NCBI GenBank assembly: GCA_018385415.1
Contig: JAHAZA010000019.1
Coordinates: 1 to 36,279 of the forward strand
DNA: 36,279 bases
Direction of reading: 5' to 3'
From: Treponema sp.
Lineage (GTDB): Bacteria; Spirochaetota; Spirochaetia; Treponematales; Treponemataceae
The notes below the pieces were generated by a model that was given only the letters and a program-made list of their open reading frames with translations, ran no database searches and was not told where the DNA came from. Positions 30,870 through 36,279 of this stretch are shown here, in pieces (position 1 is the stretch's first letter; every line of letters begins with the position of its first letter). Position numbers and translations under genes: made by a program.

Positions 30870-32447
30870 ATGTCAGACGAAGTTAGAGTTCGCTATGCAC
30901 CATCTCCTACAGGTATGCAGCACATCGGTGGTGTAAGAACTGCTCTTTTTAATTATCTTTATGCTCGTTCAAAGGGCGGAAAATTTATTCTCCGTCTTGA
31001 AGACACAGACCGCACACGCTATGACGAAAAATATGTTCAGAACCTTTATGACACAATGGCATGGCTTGGAATCGACTGGGATGAAGGCGGTGAAAAGGGT
31101 GGTGAATACGGTCCTTACGTACAGAGTGAACGCTTTGAACTTTATAAAAAATATGCAATGAAACTTATTGAAAACGGTGAAGCTTACTACTGTTTCTGTG
31201 ATGCAGAACGCCTTGACCGTATTCGTAAAATTCAGACTGAAAACAAAATGGCTCCAGGCTATGACAGAAACTGCCGTCACCTTACTCCAGAAGAAGTAAA
31301 GGCAAATCTTGATGCCGGAAAACCATATGTAATCCGTCTTAAAGTTCCAATGGAAGGAACAACAAAATTTTCTGACCATATTTTAGGCGACATCGAATGG
31401 AAAAACGAAGATATTTCTCCAGACCCAGTTCTCCTTAAGTCAGACGGATTTCCTACATATCACCTAGCAAACATTGTTGACGACCACATGATGAAGATTT
31501 CTCATGTAATGCGTGCCCAGGAATGGATTCCTTCTACACCTTTGCACGTTCAGATGTACAAATCATTTGGTTGGGAACATCCAGAGTTCTGCCATCTTCC
31601 AATGGTAAACGGTTCAGACGGAAAGAAACTTTCTAAACGTCACGGATCAACATCTCTTAACGAATTCCGTGCCCGCGGATATCTTCCAAAAGCAATTGTA
31701 AACTATGTAGCAATGCTTGGCTGTTCATACGTTGAAGGTCAGGAATTTTATACAATGGAAGAACTTGCTAAAAACTTTAAGCTTGAACACCTTAACAAGG
31801 CTCCAGCTGTATTTGACTACAAAAAGCTTGAATACTACAACGGTAACTATATCCGTCAGATGAGTGCTGAAGAACTTTATAAATGGACACTTCCATTCAT
31901 TACTGGCACTGGGGATGCAACTCTTGAAATCAATCCGGAAAATCCTCAGCCAAAACCAAATGTAGGACCAGAATTTTCAGGTGTCGCACTTGGAGAAGAC
32001 GGAAGACCTTACTGCGTTGATAAGTCAATGAACATGTCTACAGAAGATGTAGAAAAAACACTTTTAGGGCTTATGCCACTTATTCAGGAACGTCTTAAGT
32101 TCTTGACTGAAGCTGCAGAAATGGTACACTTCATGTTCACTGAACCAGTTGTTCCACCAGCAGAACAGATTATTCCTAAAAAGATTGACCTTGCAAAGAC
32201 AAAAGAAGTACTTGAAGATGCAAAAGACTTTGTTGCAAAAGTATTTGATCTTGACCATGAAGCAGCAGAAAACCTTGCAAAAGAAAAAGCAGAAGCTCTT
32301 GGAATCAAACTTGGTGATTTTATGATGCCTATCCGTATGGCAGTAACAGGAAGTCGCGTTTCACCTCCATTGATCGGATCAATTCTTGTTCTTGGAAAAG
32401 AAAAATCAATTGCAAGAATTGATAAAACACTTGCAGCTTTGAACTAA
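30870..32447 (+). CDS. gltX: Glutamyl-tRNA synthetase
   Basis: A class I synthetase charging tRNA-Glu. The HIGH motif appears as HIGG in APSPTGMQHIGGVRTALFNY, KLSKRHG is intact at 253-259, and RLEDTDRTRY and WIPSTPLHVQMY are typical GluRS segments. The anticodon-binding part ends normally in MRMAVTGSRVSPPLIGSILVLGK. Length 525 is slightly above E. coli (471). About residues 345-395 hold an extra loop rich in Pro, Asn and Glu (ITGTGDATLEINPENPQPKP) that E. coli GluRS lacks. Whether it also charges tRNA-Gln cannot be read here. Confidence 0.97.
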   Translation: MSDEVRVRYAPSPTGMQHIGGVRTALFNYLYARSKGGKFILRLEDTDRTRYDEKYVQNLYDTMAWLGIDWDEGGEKGGEYGPYVQSERFELYKKYAMKLIENGEAYYCFCDAERLDRIRKIQTENKMAPGYDRNCRHLTPEEVKANLDAGKPYVIRLKVPMEGTTKFSDHILGDIEWKNEDISPDPVLLKSDGFPTYHLANIVDDHMMKISHVMRAQEWIPSTPLHVQMYKSFGWEHPEFCHLPMVNGSDGKKLSKRHGSTSLNEFRARGYLPKAIVNYVAMLGCSYVEGQEFYTMEELAKNFKLEHLNKAPAVFDYKKLEYYNGNYIRQMSAEELYKWTLPFITGTGDATLEINPENPQPKPNVGPEFSGVALGEDGRPYCVDKSMNMSTEDVEKTLLGLMPLIQERLKFLTEAAEMVHFMFTEPVVPPAEQIIPKKIDLAKTKEVLEDAKDFVAKVFDLDHEAAENLAKEKAEALGIKLGDFMMPIRMAVTGSRVSPPLIGSILVLGKEKSIARIDKTLAALN

Positions 32448-32510
32448 TTAAAAAAACTTTTAAAATTGTATTTTGCGGTTATGATACGAGGTTTTTAATC
32501 GTAAATTTCG

Positions 32511-32542
32511 GCACATCCGGATATCCGGCTGTGTCTTTTTTT
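32511..32542 (+). terminator. Intrinsic terminator of gltX
   Basis: A hairpin GCACA-T-CCGG-ATAT-CCGG-C-TGTGT (32511-32534), containing the perfect palindrome CCGGATATCCGG at 32517-32528, followed by a T-run (32536-32542). The T-run touches the -35 box of the next gene. Confidence 0.8.
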
Positions 32543-32569
32543 GCAAAATTTGTTAATGTATGTTAAAAT
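32541..32569 (+). promoter_or_regulatory. Promoter of the membrane HD-GYP gene, nearly leaderless
   Basis: TTGCAA at 32541-32546, a 17-bp spacer and TAAAAT at 32564-32569, ending 9 nt before ATG 32579. The interval GGTTAATCC has no convincing Shine-Dalgarno sequence. The -35 box overlaps the T-run of the gltX terminator. Confidence 0.6.
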
Positions 32570-32578
32570 GGTTAATCC

Positions 32579-33784
32579 ATGAAAAATACAGCGAATGAGT
32601 TATTATACAAACATGAATTAAAAATTAACAGAATTGTTTCCATTATCTATGGATTATTGTGTCTGTTTCCTATTCTGATTTACATTATGTCAGTGTTGGG
32701 ATATTACAATTATCCTATAGTTATGGGAATGGTTGCAATCGGTGCAACCTGGGTTATGGGAATAATTCTTTTTCTCTTAGATCATTTTCATATTGGGACT
32801 AAAAACTTTAAATATATAATGGTTACTGCAATACAAATAATTGTTTTTATGTATTCCAGTGACTTTAATATTCAGATTACAGCTCTTTACATGCTGACAC
32901 CAATGTTTGCACTGCTGTATTTCAATCCGAAAATAACAATTTATTCCTGTGTAATTGCAACACTAAGTATGATAGCAGGAGTCATTGTAACATCTCCAAA
33001 AGCAGGTCCAGAACTCTGGCATGTATCGCCAATTCATTATATTTTGACAACAGGCGGTGGACGACTTATTGAAATGATTTTTGCTTCAGGAATTGTTATT
33101 AGTGCTTCATCAATAACAAGGTCACTTATGATTTCATTGCAGCAGAATAATGACAAAATTTCTTCCATGCAGTCAGGGCTCGTATATAGTTTTGCGGATA
33201 TGATTGAAAGCCGTGATGGTACAACAGGAGAACATGTAAAAAGAACTTCTCAGGCTGTATCATATATTACTCAATATATTATGACTCATCCGGAAAAGTG
33301 CAGATATAAACTTTCAAAGGCTGATTATGAATTAATTGCGATGGCAGCACCTTTGCATGATATTGGAAAGATGAAAGTCCCTGATGCGATTCTTTCAAAG
33401 CCTGGAAAACTTACACCTGAGGAATATGAAATTATTAAGACTCATTCTGAAGAAGGTGCAAAGATTATTGACCGTACTATGAGTCAGATTGAAGATCCTG
33501 TTTATATTAATTTTGCTCGTGAGATGGCTTTGTCACATCATGAAAAATGGAATGGAGAAGGTTATCCTCAAAAATTGAAGGGTGAAGAAATTCCTATCTC
33601 TGCACGAATTATGGCTGTTGCAGATGTTTTTGATGCTTTGTGTTCTGCCCGCTCGTATAAAAAAGCTTTTACGATGGATGAGGCTTATGATATTTTAAGG
33701 GAGAATAGTGGTACACATTTTGAACCTGTTCTTGTAGATGTTATGTTAAATATTCGTGAAGAATTAGAAACAATTTATGGTTGA
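32579..33784 (+). CDS. Membrane HD-GYP cyclic-di-GMP phosphodiesterase
   Basis: The N-terminal about 185 residues hold five or six hydrophobic helices (IIYGLLCLFPILIYIMSVLG, WVMGIILFLLDHF, MVTAIQIIVFMYSS, MTPMFALLYF-like, CVIATLSMIAGVIV), forming a membrane sensor of unknown ligand. A cytoplasmic HD-GYP domain follows (about 205-400). All signature residues are canonical: GEHVKRTSQ, HDIGK with His260/Asp261, KTHSEEGAKI, and HHEKWNGEGYP at 320-330, then KLKGEEIPISARIMAVADVFDAL. It should therefore be an active cyclic-di-GMP phosphodiesterase. Its 3' end overlaps the next gene by 8 bp. Confidence 0.93.
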   Translation: MKNTANELLYKHELKINRIVSIIYGLLCLFPILIYIMSVLGYYNYPIVMGMVAIGATWVMGIILFLLDHFHIGTKNFKYIMVTAIQIIVFMYSSDFNIQITALYMLTPMFALLYFNPKITIYSCVIATLSMIAGVIVTSPKAGPELWHVSPIHYILTTGGGRLIEMIFASGIVISASSITRSLMISLQQNNDKISSMQSGLVYSFADMIESRDGTTGEHVKRTSQAVSYITQYIMTHPEKCRYKLSKADYELIAMAAPLHDIGKMKVPDAILSKPGKLTPEEYEIIKTHSEEGAKIIDRTMSQIEDPVYINFAREMALSHHEKWNGEGYPQKLKGEEIPISARIMAVADVFDALCSARSYKKAFTMDEAYDILRENSGTHFEPVLVDVMLNIREELETIYG

Positions 33785-34946
33785 TCAAATGAATAATTCA
33801 AACTATACCAAATGGGTTGCCTGCTGGGGGAATGCCACTTCAATTTCTGACAGAGAAATTTCTACATACTCAAAAAATCTTACATTACGATATCCTGTAA
33901 GAATGTGTTTTAATGGAAGTAAACTTCGATTTCATTTTTCAAATCTTACAGGAACTGAAAACGTAAAGATTACAAAAGCCTTTGTGGCAGATGTAACAAA
34001 AGATGACGGTTCCTATAAACCTGTTTATATCATGCACAATGGTAAGGCAGAAATAATAATCCCTAAGGGTGAAGAAGTAGTCAGCGATGAAGTTGAATTC
34101 GAAGTCAGGAAAGGGGCCACATTGACGGTAAGTCTTTACTTTGCAGACTTTACACAGATGTCAGCTGGAACTCTTGTGTCAGGACCACTTTCAAAGGCCC
34201 AGTTTGCTTACGGCGATTTTGCAGATTGCAGAATTCTTCCCCGGGATCTTTCAAAATCAACTCAGTGGTTTTACTTTTTGAACACAATCGATGTTCTTAC
34301 AGAAGAGAAAAATCACGCGTTTGTATGTTATGGAGATTCTATTACTGCCCAAAGCTGGCCTGATTATTTGACACTTCGTCTTGAAGAAGAAAAAATAGAT
34401 AATGTTTCAATTATCCGTCGTGCCGTCTGTGGAACAAGAATTCTTCGTCAATATGACTGCATTACATATCAGGCATACGGTTTAAAGGGAGAAACAAGAT
34501 TCCCGGTTGAGATGAATGTTGCAGGAGCTAGTGCTGTTTTGATTCAGCATGGAATTAATGACATAATCCATCCTGTAGGTGAGGAAGTGAATCAGTTCAG
34601 ACCATGGAGCGATTTACCTAAGGCAGAAGAAATGGCTTGGGGATTTGAAAATCTTTATGTTAAGTATGCAAAAAATCTTGGACTTAAAGTTTATGGCGGG
34701 ACCTTGCTTCCAATTTATGGATGGAGAACTTACGCTCCCTTCAGGAATGAATTAAGAAATCAATATAATGATTATATACGAAATACAAAGTCAATTGACG
34801 GCGTAGTTGATTTTGATAAAGCTTTAAGAAATCAGGAAAAGCCAGAATGTTTTGCAGAGGGATTTGATTCAGGGGATCATCTTCATCCAAGTGAAGCAGC
34901 TTACAAAAAAATGGCAGAGGCTGTTAATCTGGAATTTTTGAAATAG
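33777..34946 (+). CDS. SGNH/GDSL hydrolase with N-terminal beta-sandwich domain
   Basis: A 389-residue protein with two parts. Residues about 10-170 look like a jelly-roll domain (RYPVRMCFNGSKLRFHFSNL, EVRKGATLTVSLYFADFTQM), as in CE2 or similar esterases. The catalytic SGNH domain follows: Ser188 in CYGDSITAQSW, the Gly block in VCGTRIL, Asn261 in HGINDI and the Asp-His pair Asp367/His370 in GDHLHPSE. No signal peptide is seen, so it acts in the cytoplasm, possibly as a deacetylase or esterase of imported sugars. ATG 33777 overlaps the HD-GYP gene by 8 bp; a second in-frame ATG at 33789 is a possible alternative start, and neither has a strong ribosome site. Confidence 0.88.
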   Translation: MVDQMNNSNYTKWVACWGNATSISDREISTYSKNLTLRYPVRMCFNGSKLRFHFSNLTGTENVKITKAFVADVTKDDGSYKPVYIMHNGKAEIIIPKGEEVVSDEVEFEVRKGATLTVSLYFADFTQMSAGTLVSGPLSKAQFAYGDFADCRILPRDLSKSTQWFYFLNTIDVLTEEKNHAFVCYGDSITAQSWPDYLTLRLEEEKIDNVSIIRRAVCGTRILRQYDCITYQAYGLKGETRFPVEMNVAGASAVLIQHGINDIIHPVGEEVNQFRPWSDLPKAEEMAWGFENLYVKYAKNLGLKVYGGTLLPIYGWRTYAPFRNELRNQYNDYIRNTKSIDGVVDFDKALRNQEKPECFAEGFDSGDHLHPSEAAYKKMAEAVNLEFLK

Positions 34947-35038
34947 AGTACTACTTTAATTTTTTTGAAATATGTGCAATTATATATGGAAGGTTTTCCT
35001 TTTAGAATACCTGCCATTTTTTTATACGGAGGTTAAGT

Positions 35039-36279
35039 ATGAAACTTAATCCTGTAATCACAAGCCTCCTTGAGACTGATCTTTACAAATTTTCCATGGG
35101 ACAGGCAATTTATCATCAGTTCCCGTCATATAAAACACTTTGGACATTCAAGTGCCGTAACGAAGGCTTGCGCTTTACACCAGAAATGGTAGAAGAAATC
35201 AAAGAACAGATTAAAAGTTACTGTAACCTTCGTTTTTCTGAAGAGGAACTTGATTATCTTAGAAGTATTGAATGGCTTCACGAAGATTACATCGAACATC
35301 TTAGAATCTGGAAACCACGTTACGAAGATTTTGAAATTGGCACAGATTCAGAAAAAGGGCTTTCACTTGAAGTATCAGGAACCTGGCTCAACACTTCAAT
35401 GTATGAAATTCCCATTCTTGCAATCGTAAACGAAGTATATTTTAGAATGCAGTTTGATTACAAGGAACTTTTTGAACAGTACAAGCGAAAGCTTTCTGAA
35501 AAAGTAAACTGGCTCAAAGACGGAACATACAATATCGGTGCCTTCAGTGAATTTGGTCTCCGCCGCCGTTTGAGTGCAGAAGCTCAGAATCTTGCAGTAA
35601 AGACTTTGACAGAAACTAACGGTAAATACAAAGATTCCTTCTGTGTAGGAACTTCAAATGTTTATCTTGCAAAAAAATATTGTGTTAAACCTGCCGGCAC
35701 TATGGCTCACGAATTTGTAATGTGTGTAGGTCAGGGAAATCCTATGTACAATCCTGCATATTCCAATAAATTTGCAATGGACGCCTGGACTAAAGAATAT
35801 GGTGTATTGAACGGAACTTATCTTACTGACACAATTGGCGAAGATACAGCTCACCGTGATATGGGTTATACATACTCATGTCTCTTTGGCGGTGTAAGGC
35901 ACGATTCAGGCGATCCATATGAATGGGGTGAACGCTGGATCAAACACTACGAAAAATACTACGATAAATACAAGGACGAACGTGTTAATCCAAAATCAAA
36001 GATGCTTTTGTTCAGTGACAGTCTTGATTTTGAAAGAGCATCAAAACTTTATGCTCACTTTAAAGATAGAATTAAGGTTGCATTCGGTATCGGAACTTAC
36101 ATTGCAAATGATACTGATGTAGAAGCACTTAACATTGTAATGAAAGTTACTGAATGCAACGGCCGTCCTGTTGCAAAGCTTTCAAATGCTACAGGTAAGA
36201 CAATGTGTAAGGATAATGAATACATTGAATACTTAAGAAAGACAATTGAATGGAGATTGAGCCATTCAAGTCATAAATA
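35039..36279 (+). CDS. pncB: Nicotinate phosphoribosyltransferase, 3' end cut by window
   Basis: This enzyme converts nicotinate and PRPP to nicotinate mononucleotide in NAD salvage. The frame is open from ATG 35039 (Shine-Dalgarno GGAGG seven bases away) to the window edge, 413 complete codons ending in an incomplete TA, so the stop is probably the next base. Features matching E. coli PncB include SLLETDLYKFSMGQAIYHQF, EFGLRRRLSAEAQNLAVKTL, FVGTSN-like CVGTSNVYLA, GTMAHEF (the phosphorylated-His region), GVRHDSGDPYEWGE, LLFSDSLDFERA and CNGRPVAKLSNATGKTMC. Length agrees with the family (E. coli 400). The upstream 92 bp hold a weak hairpin (AAGG/CCTT near 34990) but no clear promoter. Confidence 0.95.
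   Translation, partial: MKLNPVITSLLETDLYKFSMGQAIYHQFPSYKTLWTFKCRNEGLRFTPEMVEEIKEQIKSYCNLRFSEEELDYLRSIEWLHEDYIEHLRIWKPRYEDFEIGTDSEKGLSLEVSGTWLNTSMYEIPILAIVNEVYFRMQFDYKELFEQYKRKLSEKVNWLKDGTYNIGAFSEFGLRRRLSAEAQNLAVKTLTETNGKYKDSFCVGTSNVYLAKKYCVKPAGTMAHEFVMCVGQGNPMYNPAYSNKFAMDAWTKEYGVLNGTYLTDTIGEDTAHRDMGYTYSCLFGGVRHDSGDPYEWGERWIKHYEKYYDKYKDERVNPKSKMLLFSDSLDFERASKLYAHFKDRIKVAFGIGTYIANDTDVEALNIVMKVTECNGRPVAKLSNATGKTMCKDNEYIEYLRKTIEWRLSHSSHK

Overview
The window is compact, AT-rich chromosomal DNA that fits a host-associated spirochaete of the genus Treponema. The best single marker is the cluster TatT (TPR lipoprotein) - TatP (TRAP binding protein) - fused TatQM (membrane permease), the arrangement described for Treponema pallidum Tp0956-Tp0958. 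A sigma28-type promoter on a chemoreceptor gene, several lipoproteins and cyclic-di-GMP phosphodiesterases fit a motile spirochaete. I see no phage, insertion sequence, plasmid or CRISPR array. The species is not determined.

Left part (1-4056): a partial surface lipoprotein with an Asp-box; elongation factor P and its lysylating enzyme EpmA; a divergent TtcA-like tRNA thiolase; and a short-chain dehydrogenase. Middle-left (4169-11934): the TRAP transporter operon runs on into a GH3 lipoprotein and an RNA m5C methyltransferase, followed by a GAF-HD-GYP protein with its own promoter. 12020-14320 is a reverse-strand operon infC-rpmI-rplT-zapB-like-zapA-DUF188, which couples translation and division genes. 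A LysM/degenerate LytM protein (14483-15331) then converges on a DnaQ-like exonuclease across a 122-bp block bounded by two identical 28-bp direct repeats.

The reverse-strand cluster 15436-21673 holds a membrane-anchored propeller protein, a second degenerate LytM protein, two different phosphohexomutases and the exonuclease. Divergent from it is a methyl-accepting chemotaxis protein with a sigma28-like promoter. Next come a glycine riboswitch plus terminator controlling an AGCS-family sodium symporter, then Lon protease, a HAD phosphatase, a secreted esterase-like alpha/beta hydrolase, a CPA2 antiporter, glutamyl-tRNA synthetase, a membrane HD-GYP protein overlapping an SGNH hydrolase, and pncB cut by the right edge.

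The most notable pattern is regulatory. Seven genes (epmA, ttcA-like, tatT, the propeller gene, lon, the HAD gene, the second HD-GYP gene) have a recognisable -35/-10 pair whose -10 box ends only 6-9 nt before the start codon, with no Shine-Dalgarno sequence. This implies leaderless mRNAs. Genes inside operons, and efp, infC, gltX and pncB, have ordinary ribosome binding sites. Four apparent N-termini needed shortening, two of them because the longer reading frame runs through a promoter or a terminator. No stretch above 300 bases lacks a gene; the longest gap (23581-23835) is filled by the riboswitch.
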